Assembly (NCBI GenBank): GCA_946886275.1
Contig: CAMPIH010000003.1
Coordinates: 1-41,010 of the forward strand
Length of the DNA stretch: 41,010 bases
From: an uncultured Sphingosinicella sp.
GTDB taxonomy: Bacteria; Pseudomonadota; Alphaproteobacteria; Sphingomonadales; Sphingomonadaceae
Direction: 5' to 3'
Within the stretch, counting starts at the first letter, position 1. Every line of letters begins with the position of its first letter. The notes beneath the pieces were generated by a model that had not been told where the DNA came from, searched no databases, and saw only the letters and a list, made by a program, of their open reading frames with translations. The translations under genes were made by a program, and so were the position numbers. Below, piece by piece: positions 1 through 6,710 of the stretch.

Positions 1-238
1 CGATGCCCTTGGTGATCGCGGCATTGCTGTCGGCGAGGAAATGGAGGCGGCCGTCCGGCCGCGGCACCGGATAGACCCAGACCGACGCGGAACAGCCGCG
101 CACCAGGGTCGAGTCGGTCTTCAGCGCATCGGGCATCGGCTCGAGCTCCCGGCCGAGATCGATCAGCAGCCGATAGCGCTCGTCGGCCTCGAGCAACTCA
201 TATTCGGCCTGGACATCGGCGAGGGATTGATAGGGCAT
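1..238 (-). CDS. sufE: SufE family Fe-S assembly protein, C-terminus cut by window edge
   Basis: The first 79 codons of a gene read leftward from an ATG at 238 and run off the window. The protein begins MPYQSLADVQAEYELLEAD and continues with the SufE core, including RGCSASVWV, whose cysteine is the sulfur-acceptor residue of SufE/CsdE. SufE takes persulfide sulfur from the cysteine desulfurase SufS and passes it to the SufBCD scaffold in the cytoplasm. It lies 96 nt downstream of the last psp-cluster gene in the same direction. No other suf gene is visible. The family call is firm for the visible part; whether the rest is intact cannot be seen. Confidence 0.88.
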   Translation of the reverse strand, partial: MPYQSLADVQAEYELLEADERYRLLIDLGRELEPMPDALKTDSTLVRGCSASVWVYPVPRPDGRLHFLADSNAAITKGI

Positions 239-334
239 GAGGCGCCCATATTCCCTTAGGCCCGGCCTTGTCGAAGGCCTTTTCCTGCTCCTGGCGAAAG
301 GTGAGCGGCCAAGCCAGGCTCGGCCCGGCAGAAA

Positions 335-556
335 TCAGTTTTCGCTGCCGCTCGCAATCGCTTCCAGGCGGCGGACCCGCGCCCTGAGCTCGGTCAGCTC
401 GACGGGCGCTCCCCGGCGATGCGCACGGCCCTCGCCGATCTGGGCTCGCCTCAGGTCCAGCCATTCCTGCCAGCCCCTGAGACCGGCGCCGACGGTGATC
501 GCGACGGCCGCTGTGCCGGCGGTCGCCAAGGCGACGAAAGTGGCGGGATCCGACAT
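335..556 (-). CDS. Small single-span membrane protein, last of the psp cluster
   Basis: A 73-residue protein of no family I can name. Residues about 5-27 form a small-residue-rich hydrophobic helix, followed by a basic, arginine-rich stretch and a short coiled-coil-like tail containing ELRARVRRLEAIAS. That tail resembles a truncated form of the LERI-T-D tail in the four genes upstream. Its start lies 10 nt after the stop of the 567-815 gene, so it is probably the last gene of the psp transcript. I infer an inner-membrane protein that associates with other Psp-type proteins through its coiled coil; no specific function can be given. Confidence 0.68.
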   Translation of the reverse strand: MSDPATFVALATAGTAAVAITVGAGLRGWQEWLDLRRAQIGEGRAHRRGAPVELTELRARVRRLEAIASGSEN

Positions 557-566
557 CCTTCCCTCC

Positions 567-815
567 CTATTGGTCCCTCAGCGACTCGATCTGGCGCTCG
601 AGGCTGTTTTCCTTCTCGACGGTGATCCGCTCGAGCACCGCGAGGCGTTCCTTGAGTTTCTTCACCTCATCGCGAAGCTGTGCGTTTTCGCGATCGTCGG
701 CGATCGGTTGTTCGTGACCGCGCCGATCGCGGCGGACGCCCATTTTCGCGCGGATGATGTTGCCGACCGTGACGATGAGAACGATCAGCACCACCATGAT
801 GAACGGGTCGCGCAT
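567..815 (-). CDS. Small membrane/coiled-coil protein of the psp cluster
   Basis: An 82-residue protein. An N-terminal helix (about residues 5-21, FIMVVLIVLIVTVGNII) should span the inner membrane, followed by a basic patch and a long amphipathic helix from about residue 43. The tail KERLAVLERITVEKENSLE and QIESLRDQ repeats the pattern of the neighbouring genes and of the PspC C-terminus. The gene sits 35 nt after one paralogue and 10 nt before the next, all on the same strand. I infer it arose by duplication within the operon. It could also be classed as a PspB-like protein, but it lacks a clear PspB domain. Confidence 0.75.
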   Translation of the reverse strand: MRDPFIMVVLIVLIVTVGNIIRAKMGVRRDRRGHEQPIADDRENAQLRDEVKKLKERLAVLERITVEKENSLERQIESLRDQ

Positions 816-850
816 GTCCTGCCTTTCAAATTGGGCCCAAAGGGCCGTTT

Positions 851-1129
851 TTAGTTCAACGGCTTGTCGCGGAGCTGCTCGATCTCGTCGGCGACGACGA
901 TGCCCTTGTCGGTGACGATCCGTTCAAGGACCCGAACGCGCTGCTCGAGGCGCTCGGTGTGGGCGGCATATTGAGCGGCCTTCTCGGCCGTCATCTGCGC
1001 CTCGAGCTCCATCCTCTTCTCGCGCAGGTCGAACCAGCGGCGAATGAGCGGCTGGCCGAAGATCAGGATCACCGGAAGACCGATGACGATGAAGGCGACG
1101 ATCGGCTTCCACAATTCGTCCATGATCAA
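851..1129 (-). CDS. Small membrane/coiled-coil protein of the psp cluster
   Basis: A 92-residue protein with a membrane helix at about residues 9-27 (VAFIVIGLPVILIFGQPLI), then a charged helix rich in Glu, Arg and Lys. The C-terminus has RVRVLERIVTDKG and DEIEQLRDKPLN, the clearest version of the tail shared by this cluster. The layout of helix, basic linker and coiled coil resembles PspB, where LEDR-TIERI occupies the same position. Its start overlaps the stop of the upstream gene by 4 nt (ATGA), which suggests translational coupling. A partner role in Psp-type membrane stress sensing is inferred from context only. Confidence 0.78.
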   Translation of the reverse strand: MIMDELWKPIVAFIVIGLPVILIFGQPLIRRWFDLREKRMELEAQMTAEKAAQYAAHTERLEQRVRVLERIVTDKGIVVADEIEQLRDKPLN

Positions 1130-1452
1130 TTCCTTCCGATCCGAAGCGATTCGATCTCCTGGCTCAGCCTGTGACTGTCGTCGGTGACGATCCGTTCGAC
1201 ATTGGCGAGCCGGTCCTTGACCGCGCCCATTTCGGCGCGAAGCTGGGCGTTTTCAGTGCTCAGAAGCTTGATCCGCTCGATCAGCTCCTCATCCTTCTTC
1301 GGATAGACGGACTGTCCCCAGGCGCCGTCCAGCGGATAGCCGTGCCGGATCCTCATCCAGGTCGTCAGCACCCAGCCGCCGATCGCGATCATGACGATGA
1401 CGGCGATCGTCGGGAGCACGTCCCCGAGCATCGCGAGTTTCTCTACATCCAT
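1126..1452 (-). CDS. Small membrane/coiled-coil protein of the psp cluster
   Basis: A 108-residue protein, the longest of the five extra members. Residues about 13-31 (VLPTIAVIVMIAIGGWVLT) form a membrane helix, followed by a short linker with HGYPLDGAWGQSVYPKKD and a coiled coil from about residue 53. The tail holds DRLANVERIVTDDSHRL and EIESLRIGRN. Its start region (AGAGGGGA, then a CCAATGGAT context) and the gene end before it closely resemble those of the next gene upstream (1476-1742) at DNA level, a sign of tandem duplication. No named family is recognised. Confidence 0.78.
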   Translation of the reverse strand: MDVEKLAMLGDVLPTIAVIVMIAIGGWVLTTWMRIRHGYPLDGAWGQSVYPKKDEELIERIKLLSTENAQLRAEMGAVKDRLANVERIVTDDSHRLSQEIESLRIGRN

Positions 1453-1475
1453 TGGTCTTCCCCTCTTCTTTCTCT

Positions 1476-1742
1476 CTAGCGAAGCCGCTCGATCTCGCGC
1501 GCGGTTCGTTCGGCGGGATCGGTGGCGATCCGCTCGAGCACGGCCAGCCTGTCCTCGAGGCGGTCGATCGTCAGTCGCAGCCGCTCATTCTCATGGGCGA
1601 GGCGGGCATTGTCGCGAGCGTCTGCGACATTCGGCTGGGCAGGATCGCTCTCGCATGCGTCCCGACGGCGGCGGGCGAAGGTGACGATGACCCAGGCCGA
1701 CGACAAGATCGCCACAACCGGGATGAGATCCGCAAAATCCAT
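1476..1742 (-). CDS. Small membrane/coiled-coil protein of the psp cluster
   Basis: An 88-residue protein directly after pspC (25-nt gap). Residues about 6-22 form the membrane helix. A basic patch (ARRRRD) follows, then a coiled coil over residues 42-88 ending in DRLAVLERIATDPAERTA and REIERLR. The last residues are nearly the same as the PspC C-terminus (AREIEQLR), and the DNA at both gene ends shares GCTCGATCTCGCG. This is the member most easily explained as a copy of the PspC tail joined to a new membrane helix. Its function is not known to me. Confidence 0.78.
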   Translation of the reverse strand: MDFADLIPVVAILSSAWVIVTFARRRRDACESDPAQPNVADARDNARLAHENERLRLTIDRLEDRLAVLERIATDPAERTAREIERLR

Positions 1743-1767
1743 TGGCCGTCCCCTCTTGTTGCAATGA

Positions 1768-2151
1768 CTAGCGAAGCTGCTCGATCTCGCGAGCGAGCCG
1801 GCTGTTGGAGCTCGTCACATAGGTCTCGACGTCGGCGAGACGGCGATCGATCTCGCGGAAGCGCGATCGGACGTCGCGAGCGGTCCGGCGAGGATTGGCG
1901 CGGACGCCCTGCCAGAACTTCTTCTCCTCCGGATTGCGCTCGTAGAGCTCGATCGGCTTTCTCGGCGCCATCCAGGCCGCGACCCAGTAAGCGATCAGGG
2001 TCCAGGGAAAGCCGCCGAGGATGGTCAGGACGACGAGGCCGATCCGGACGAGAGTGACGTCCATGCCGGTATAATCGGCGATCCCGGCGCACACGCCCGA
2101 CCATTTGGCGTTCTGCTTGTCGAGATAGAATTTGGTGCGTGGGCTTGTCAT
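1768..2151 (-). CDS. pspC: PspC domain membrane protein
   Basis: A 127-residue protein with an N-terminal PspC domain (about residues 5-65: KFYLDKQNAKWSGVCAGIAD, then a hydrophobic segment around LVVLTILGGFPWTLIAYWVA). In the phage-shock response PspC and PspB form the inner-membrane sensor that draws PspA away from PspF. The C-terminal half is a charged helix ending SRLAREIEQLR, the motif that reappears in the genes downstream. The start overlaps the pspB stop by 4 nt, so the two are probably translated together. Length is close to the usual 110-130 residues. Confidence 0.93.
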   Translation of the reverse strand: MTSPRTKFYLDKQNAKWSGVCAGIADYTGMDVTLVRIGLVVLTILGGFPWTLIAYWVAAWMAPRKPIELYERNPEEKKFWQGVRANPRRTARDVRSRFREIDRRLADVETYVTSSNSRLAREIEQLR

Positions 2152-2477
2152 CTGTCCCTCCTCGACGGACGATTGGAGCGTCCGCTTTCGAGCGCCTCTC
2201 TTTCGAGGATCCGTTCGCTCCGGTCCTCGAGCGTCGCTTCGACCGGATCGAAGGCGACGGCGCGCCAGTTCGGATTTTCGGCCTGGACGATCCGCTCGAT
2301 CGTTCCCATCCGGTCTTCGAGCCGGCGGGCCAGCTCGTGCAGCTCATCGAGCAGATTCTCGTCGGCTGTGGTCAGCGTCGCGGCCGTCTTCCAGCGCGTG
2401 ATGTAATGGAAGATGACCCAGGGAAAGCCGATGAACAGGATCCCCAGGATGACGATCGGAAGCAGAATATCCTCCAT
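2148..2477 (-). CDS. pspB: Phage-shock protein B
   Basis: A 109-residue protein starting at MEDILLPIVILG. This start is preferred over an in-frame ATG 36 nt upstream, because the usual PspB N-terminal membrane helix begins here and the pspA stop lies just 4 nt before it. Residues 4-22 form the helix, followed by HYITRWKTAATLTTADENLL and RRLEDRMGTIERI, the PspB signature and coiled coil. An extra tail of about 40 residues contains PNWRAVAFDP. It is longer than enterobacterial PspB (about 75 residues). It acts with PspC at the inner membrane as the stress sensor. Confidence 0.92.
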   Translation of the reverse strand: MEDILLPIVILGILFIGFPWVIFHYITRWKTAATLTTADENLLDELHELARRLEDRMGTIERIVQAENPNWRAVAFDPVEATLEDRSERILEREALESGRSNRPSRRDR

Positions 2478-2481
2478 CTGA

Positions 2482-3180
2482 TCAGCCCTCCTTGCTGCCG
2501 GCTTCGCCGCCATTGGTGCGCTTGGCGAGGCTCGCCTTCAGCGCTTCGAGTTCCGCGTCGACCTTGTCCGAGGCCCGTAGCTCGGCGATCTCGTCGTCGA
2601 GGGTGCGGGGCGGCGCACCAAGGCTGAGCGCATCGGCATGGCCTTCGGCGAGATCGGCGTGCCGCTCGAGCACGTCGAAGCGGCTGAACGCCTCGTCCAC
2701 CTTCGGGCCTGAGTAGAGTTCGCGAAGGCGAGCACGGTTATGGGCGCTCTCCATCCGGGTCATGATCGCGTTCTGCCGGGCGCGGGCTTCGCGAAGCTTG
2801 GTCTGAAGCTTGGCGATGTCCGTCTCGGAGGACCGAAGGGCGTCGTCGAGCACGTCGATCTCGGCCTTGAGCTGGTCGGCCATGTCGGCCGCCTTCTGGC
2901 GCTCGAACAGGGCAGCCTTGGCAAGATCCTCGCGGTCCTTGCTCAGCGCCAGCTCGGCCTTCTCGACCCAGCTCTCCTGAAGCTTCTCGAGCTTCGCGAT
3001 CTGGCGGCGCATCTCTTTCTGGTCGGCGATTGTCCTGGCGGCGGAGGCGCGCACCTCGACGAGCGTCTCTTCCATTTCGAGGATGATCATCCGGATCATC
3101 TTGGCCGGGTCCTCGGCCTTGTCGAGGAGGTCCGTGACGTTTGCGGCAATGATATCGCGCGTCCGCGAAAAGATACCCAT
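2482..3180 (-). CDS. pspA: Phage-shock protein A (membrane-stabilising, PspF inhibitor)
   Basis: A 232-residue protein with the canonical start MGIFSRTRDIIAANVTDLLD, including the amphipathic helix that touches the membrane. The rest is almost all coiled coil, as expected of the PspA/IM30/Vipp1 fold. PspA binds and inhibits the sigma-54 activator PspF, and under envelope stress it oligomerises on damaged inner membrane to limit proton leak. The frame stays open upstream to about 3304, but the AAGGAG Shine-Dalgarno lies just before 3180 and family members start at MGIFSR, so the shorter start is chosen. It is the first large gene of the operon. Confidence 0.96.
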   Translation of the reverse strand: MGIFSRTRDIIAANVTDLLDKAEDPAKMIRMIILEMEETLVEVRASAARTIADQKEMRRQIAKLEKLQESWVEKAELALSKDREDLAKAALFERQKAADMADQLKAEIDVLDDALRSSETDIAKLQTKLREARARQNAIMTRMESAHNRARLRELYSGPKVDEAFSRFDVLERHADLAEGHADALSLGAPPRTLDDEIAELRASDKVDAELEALKASLAKRTNGGEAGSKEG

Positions 3181-3295
3181 GGGGAAGAACTCCTTAGCTA
3201 CGTAATAGGGCCGCTCCGACCGAGCGCGGCGGGAGGAGGGGGCGCCCATCCGGATCAGCGCCTCCTTACCAACCGTGATCCGAACCGGCACCGTT

Positions 3296-3454
3296 TCAGC
3301 CATTCGCCACGTCCGACTGGATCGAGGCATAGATATTCGGGCCGGCCTGCGCCACCTCGGCGGGTCCAGCCGCCGCGACGATGGTGAGCGTGGAAAGGAC
3401 AAGCGCGCCGAGCGAAGCCGTGGCGACTCGAACGATGTTGTCGAAATTGAACAT
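3296..3454 (-). CDS. Small exported or membrane-anchored peptide, first gene of the psp operon
   Basis: A 52-residue gene. It starts at an ATG at 3454, seven nt after a GGGAGA-like ribosome site, and ends with TGA at 3298-3296. The protein begins MFNFDNIVRVATASLGALVL and has a hydrophobic stretch over residues 8-30 with an AAAGPAE exit that looks like a signal peptide or short anchor; the C-terminal part is GPNIYASIQSDVANG. It lies between the sigma-54 promoter (TSS near 3511) and pspA (115-nt gap), so it should be the first protein made on psp induction. I recall similar short genes before pspA in sphingomonads, but no function. Confidence 0.7.
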   Translation of the reverse strand: MFNFDNIVRVATASLGALVLSTLTIVAAAGPAEVAQAGPNIYASIQSDVANG

Positions 3455-3521
3455 TTCCGGTCTCCCTCAACCTGGTCTTCGTTCGCCCTCGCCGAGTTTC
3501 CAGCGTTGACGCCCAAAACTA

Positions 3522-3537
3522 AGCACGGGTCGTGCCA
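3522..3537 (-). promoter_or_regulatory. Sigma-54 promoter of the psp operon
   Basis: Read on the minus strand the sequence is TGGCACGACCCGTGCT. It matches the sigma-54 consensus TGGCACG-N4-TTGC with a perfect -24 box and the invariant GG and GC separated by exactly 10 bases. The start of transcription should fall near 3511, about 57 nt before the 52-residue gene. Sigma-54 promoters need an enhancer-binding ATPase, and pspF lies directly upstream on the other strand. PspF binding sites should therefore lie in about 3538-3640, though I could not define them confidently. Confidence 0.88.
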
Positions 3538-3639
3538 GTTTTTGGAAATGGCTCAAAAGTCATAAAATCGGCCTGTTTTCAGTGACCAAGCCCGCAATAT
3601 CTCTTGCCAAGAGATGGGAAAATGCACCAAAGATTGGCA

Positions 3640-4692
3640 ATGGAGCGCAACACCCATCTCGTCGGTCAATCCTCGTCCTTTCTCGACGCCGTCGAGCGCG
3701 CGAGCCGGGCGGCGCCGCTCGATCGGCCGGTTCTGGTGATCGGCGAGCGCGGCACCGGCAAGGAGCTGATCGCCGAACGGCTTCACCATCTTTCCTCGAG
3801 ATGGGACGGGCCGCTCATCATCATGAACTGCGCCGCCCTGCCGGAGACACTGATCGAGGCCGAGCTGTTCGGCCACGAAGCGGGAGCCTTCACCGGCGCC
3901 ACCAAGGCGCGGCCCGGCCGATTCGAGGAAGCCAATGGCGGAACCCTGTTCCTCGACGAGCTGGCGACCTTGTCGAGCCCCGCCCAGGACCGCCTCCTTC
4001 GAGCGATCGAATATGGCGAGGTCACCCGGATCGGTGCTTCGAGGCCCGTCGAGGTCGATGTCCGGATCGTCGCCGCCACCAACGAGCATCTGCCCCGGCT
4101 GGTGGAAGAGGGGAGGTTCCGGGCCGACCTTCTCGATCGCCTGAGCTTCGAGGTCGTCACCCTTCCGCCGCTCCGCTACCGGCAGAGCGACATTCCGGTG
4201 CTCACCGATTTCTTCGGCCGGCGCATGGGGCTTCTGCTCGGCTGGGACGAATGGCCGGGATTCAGCGAAACGGCGATGGCTCAACTCCAGGCCTATTCCT
4301 GGCCCGGCAACGTCCGCGAGCTTCGCAACGTCGTCGAGCGCGCCGTCTATCGCTGGGAAGGGCAGGAGGGACCGATCCAGGACATCCAGTTCGACCCATT
4401 CGAGAGCCCATGGCGGCCCGCCGGCGCTCCCCGGGCGGCTTCGGCCCCAGCGAGCGAAAGCGAAGAGGCGCCCAACTCCGCGGAATCCGGCGCCTTTTCA
4501 GGCAAGCCGACGCTCTATACGCCCGAGGAATGCGCCGACTTGCGGCTCGCGGTCGCCGAATATGAAAAGGCGATCCTCGCGGCGGCGCTCGAGAAATGTC
4601 GCTGGAACCAGCGCGCCGCCGCCGCCGCCTTGTCGCTCAGCTACGATCAGCTTCGCCACGCCATGCGGCGCCATCAGCTTCAGAGCAATTGA
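3640..4692 (+). CDS. pspF: PspF, sigma-54-dependent activator of the psp operon
   Basis: A 350-residue bacterial enhancer-binding protein without a receiver domain, as in E. coli PspF. From the start MERNTHLVGQ it has Walker A GERGTGKE (35-42), the sigma-54 contact loop GAFTGA (82-87), Walker B TLFLDE (102-107), the arginine-finger region FRADLLDRL, and a C-terminal Fis-type helix-turn-helix (about 325-347). Alternative starts at 3604 (TTG) and 3622 (ATG) only add a short unlike extension. A palindrome CTCTTG-C-CAAGAG (3601-3613) lies just upstream and could be a regulatory site. A poorly conserved linker, rich in Ala, Ser and Glu, separates the ATPase from the HTH. Confidence 0.95.
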   Translation: MERNTHLVGQSSSFLDAVERASRAAPLDRPVLVIGERGTGKELIAERLHHLSSRWDGPLIIMNCAALPETLIEAELFGHEAGAFTGATKARPGRFEEANGGTLFLDELATLSSPAQDRLLRAIEYGEVTRIGASRPVEVDVRIVAATNEHLPRLVEEGRFRADLLDRLSFEVVTLPPLRYRQSDIPVLTDFFGRRMGLLLGWDEWPGFSETAMAQLQAYSWPGNVRELRNVVERAVYRWEGQEGPIQDIQFDPFESPWRPAGAPRAASAPASESEEAPNSAESGAFSGKPTLYTPEECADLRLAVAEYEKAILAAALEKCRWNQRAAAAALSLSYDQLRHAMRRHQLQSN

Positions 4693-4740
4693 TCCCAAGC
4701 AGAGAAGGTCGGGGCGAGTCATTCGCCTGAACCAGTGAAG

Positions 4741-4849
4741 GCAGCGTCCGAGGCGGCGCCGGCGCCGAGCCCCTCAGCAGTAAGCAGCGTCCGAGGCGGC
4801 GCCGGCGCCGAGCCCCTCAGCAGTAAGCAGCGTCCGAGGCGGCGCCGGC
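4741..4849. repeat. 43-bp tandem repeat, 2.5 copies
   Basis: Two identical 43-bp units (4741-4783 and 4784-4826) and 23 bp of a third (4827-4849) follow pspF. Each unit starts GCAGCGTCCGAGGCGG, contains the self-complementary run CGGCGCCGGCGCCG and ends CAGCAGTAA. The exact identity of the copies points to recent duplication or slippage. The third copy runs into a perfect hairpin (4831-4860). The repeats lie in the gap between convergent pspF and the small gene at 4931-5086. Confidence 0.9.
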
Positions 4850-4860
4850 CGCCTCGGACG
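4831..4860. terminator. Perfect 12-bp stem hairpin between convergent genes
   Basis: CGTCCGAGGCGG and its exact complement CCGCCTCGGACG flank a 6-nt loop (CGCCGG). No T-run follows on either strand, so it is not a textbook intrinsic terminator. Its position between convergent genes nevertheless fits transcript-end or mRNA-stabilising function on both strands. The left arm is part of the 43-bp tandem repeat, so the hairpin may have been the original element and the repeats later copies of its left half. Confidence 0.55.
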
Positions 4861-4930
4861 CACCCTGTCCCTGCAGAACCAGTCTGGGGGGCTGATTCAT
4901 TTGCGCAGGGCAGGGGAGGCGGAATCTCCG

Positions 4931-5086
4931 TCAGGCCGGTACGCTGATCTCCATGGCGCCGGTCTGAGGCGATGTCTCGGTCTGACCGGGGGCGAGGGGA
5001 TGGACGGTGAAGAAGAGAAAGGCGCCGGCGGCGAAGCCCTGAAGCGCCAGGAGCGTCGGACTCTTCAATCGCTCACGCCAGTTCAT
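4931..5086 (-). CDS. Small single-span membrane protein
   Basis: A 51-residue gene with an ATG at 5086, preceded by GGAGAACGGAA (a good ribosome site), and a TGA at 4933-4931. The protein begins MNWRERLKSPTLLALQGFAA and continues GAFLFFTVHP, giving one hydrophobic segment at about residues 11-28 with a positively charged N-terminus. The C-terminal 20 residues are polar (GQTETSPQTGAMEISVPA). It stands alone between pspF and hmgA, convergent with pspF. I do not recognise a family; start context and protein composition support a real gene. Confidence 0.5.
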   Translation of the reverse strand: MNWRERLKSPTLLALQGFAAGAFLFFTVHPLAPGQTETSPQTGAMEISVPA

Positions 5087-5232
5087 TTCCGTTCTCCACC
5101 GAGTCGCCAGGACCCTGTTTCGAGGCGGTCCCTACGCTTGTGAAATGCCGGAATCACGCGGATCTTGGTTTCAGCCGAGTGTCTTTCGTGTCGATTGTGA
5201 CAGCGGCTTGCGAGCACTTTCGAACGGCCTGA

Positions 5233-6510
5233 TCAGCCAAGCTTTGCCTTCGGAAAGCCCTGCCACGCCGAATCATAATCGGGTTGCGCCTGTTCGAGCG
5301 CGAATGGCGTCGGGCGATAGGGCCAGCAGCTTTCGACCATGAAGGCCATCGTTCCTTCGATCTTGTGCGGCTTCAGCGCCGCTTCGCTCGCGCCTTGCCA
5401 GCTCGCCACGTCCGGCCCGTGTCCAGCCATGAGGTTGTGAAGGCTCATCCCGCCCGGTGCGAAGCCTTCGGCCTTGGCATCGTAATCGCCATAGATGAGA
5501 CCCATGAACTCGCTCATCACGTTGCGGTGGAACCAGGGCGGCCGGAACGTCTCCTCGGCCACCATCCAGCGCGGCGGGAAGATGACGAAATCGGCATTGG
5601 CCCTGCCCGGCACCTCCGACGGGGAGGTGAGCATTGTGAAGATACTCGGATCGGGATGATCGTAGCTGATCGTGCCGATCGCATTGAACAGGCGAAGATC
5701 ATATTTGTACGGCGCCAGATTGCCGTGCCAGGCGACGACGTCGAGCGGGCTGTGATCGAGCTCGGTGACCCACAGCGAACCCAGATATTTCTGGATGAGG
5801 GCAAAACCGGCCTCGATATCCTCATAGGCCGCCACCGGAGTCAGGAAGTCGCGAGGATTGGCGAGACCGTTCGAACCGATCGGGCCAAGCTCCGGAAGCC
5901 GGAACAGGGCACCGTGATTTTCGGCGACATAACCGCGCGCCGCTCCGTCCGGGAGGAGCACCCTGAAGCGGACCCCCCGCGGCACCAGCGCGACCTCGCC
6001 CGGCTCGAGCGCGATTCGGCCCATTTCGGTTCGAAGATCGAGCCGGCCCTGCTGCGGGATGATGAGCAATTCTCCGTCGGAGTCGAAGAAGAACCGGTTC
6101 ATGTCGGCATTGGCCCGATAGACGTGGACCGCGACGCCTTCGAGCTCGGCCGGATCGCGGTTGCCCGCGATCGTCACCAGGCCGTCGATGAAGTCGGCAG
6201 GCTCGGCAGGCACGTCCAGCGGATCCCAGCGCATTCGGTTCGGCGCCGGCGGTTCGGCGGCCGTTGCGGCGGCGAACAGTGGGGCGCCCTCGTAGCGGCG
6301 GTAGGGCGAATGCTGAGCCGACGGCCTCATCCGGTAGAGCCAGGAGCGCCGGTTCTCGCTTCGCGGAGCGGTGAAGGCTGTTCCGGAGAGCTGCTCTGCG
6401 TAGAGGCCGAAAGCGGGCCGCTGCGGCGAGTTTCGCCCTTTCGGAAGAGCGCCATCGACCGCCTCGGTAGCGAAATGGCTGCCAAATCCGGACATGTACG
6501 GACCGCTCAT
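5233..6510 (-). CDS. hmgA: Homogentisate 1,2-dioxygenase
   Basis: A 425-residue protein of the usual family length (about 430-445). It opens the aromatic ring of homogentisate with O2 to give maleylacetoacetate in tyrosine and phenylalanine breakdown. The iron ligands are visible as His328 and Glu334 in [12 protein letters not shown] and His364 in MAGHGPD, matching the His-Glu-His set of the human enzyme. The ATG at 6510 ([13 protein letters not shown]) was chosen over an upstream extension because it gives the family N-terminus. The partner genes for maleylacetoacetate isomerase and fumarylacetoacetase are not in the window, so it appears to be transcribed alone. Confidence 0.96.
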   Translation of the reverse strand: MSGPYMSGFGSHFATEAVDGALPKGRNSPQRPAFGLYAEQLSGTAFTAPRSENRRSWLYRMRPSAQHSPYRRYEGAPLFAAATAAEPPAPNRMRWDPLDVPAEPADFIDGLVTIAGNRDPAELEGVAVHVYRANADMNRFFFDSDGELLIIPQQGRLDLRTEMGRIALEPGEVALVPRGVRFRVLLPDGAARGYVAENHGALFRLPELGPIGSNGLANPRDFLTPVAAYEDIEAGFALIQKYLGSLWVTELDHSPLDVVAWHGNLAPYKYDLRLFNAIGTISYDHPDPSIFTMLTSPSEVPGRANADFVIFPPRWMVAEETFRPPWFHRNVMSEFMGLIYGDYDAKAEGFAPGGMSLHNLMAGHGPDVASWQGASEAALKPHKIEGTMAFMVESCWPYRPTPFALEQAQPDYDSAWQGFPKAKLG

Positions 6511-6664
6511 TCTGGCTCCCTCTCCGCGCGACGAAGGGGAAACTAGCGGGGGCAGCCGAGCGGGGGAAGTGCGAGCGTCGAATTGAAGAGGTGGATGGTC
6601 CCGAACGTCGAGGGAACGACGGAACTGCAAGCCGGCCGAATCCGCAGCGCCAGTTCATCGCCGC

Positions 6665-6695
6665 GGCCCGGAACGTCACGCCGACGCTCCGGGCC
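6665..6695 (-). terminator. Strong hairpin after the PRC-barrel-like gene
   Basis: GGCCCGGA (6665-6672) pairs with TCCGGGCC (6688-6695), and inside it CGTC pairs with GACG around an ACGCC loop. The outer stem is 8 bp and the inner stem 4 bp. It starts 15 nt after the stop of the minus-strand gene 6711-7490 and is the likely 3' end of that transcript. There is no T-run. Confidence 0.5.
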
Positions 6696-6710
6696 CGGGC
6701 AGAGACGAGC

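Noticed and set aside
264..283. Hairpin GGCCTT-GTCG-AAGGCC followed by TTTT
   Set aside because: The T-run is on the plus strand, but all genes here are on the minus strand, so it is not a terminator for them.
3181..3306. N-terminal extension of PspA, open to about 3304 (MAETVPVRITVGK...)
   Set aside because: Homologues start at MGIFSR, the ribosome site lies directly before 3180, and the extension is not coiled-coil-like.
4735..5143. Plus-strand frames over the 43-bp repeats and further right
   Set aside because: Their sequence is made by the repeats and by the shadow of the 51-residue minus-strand gene.
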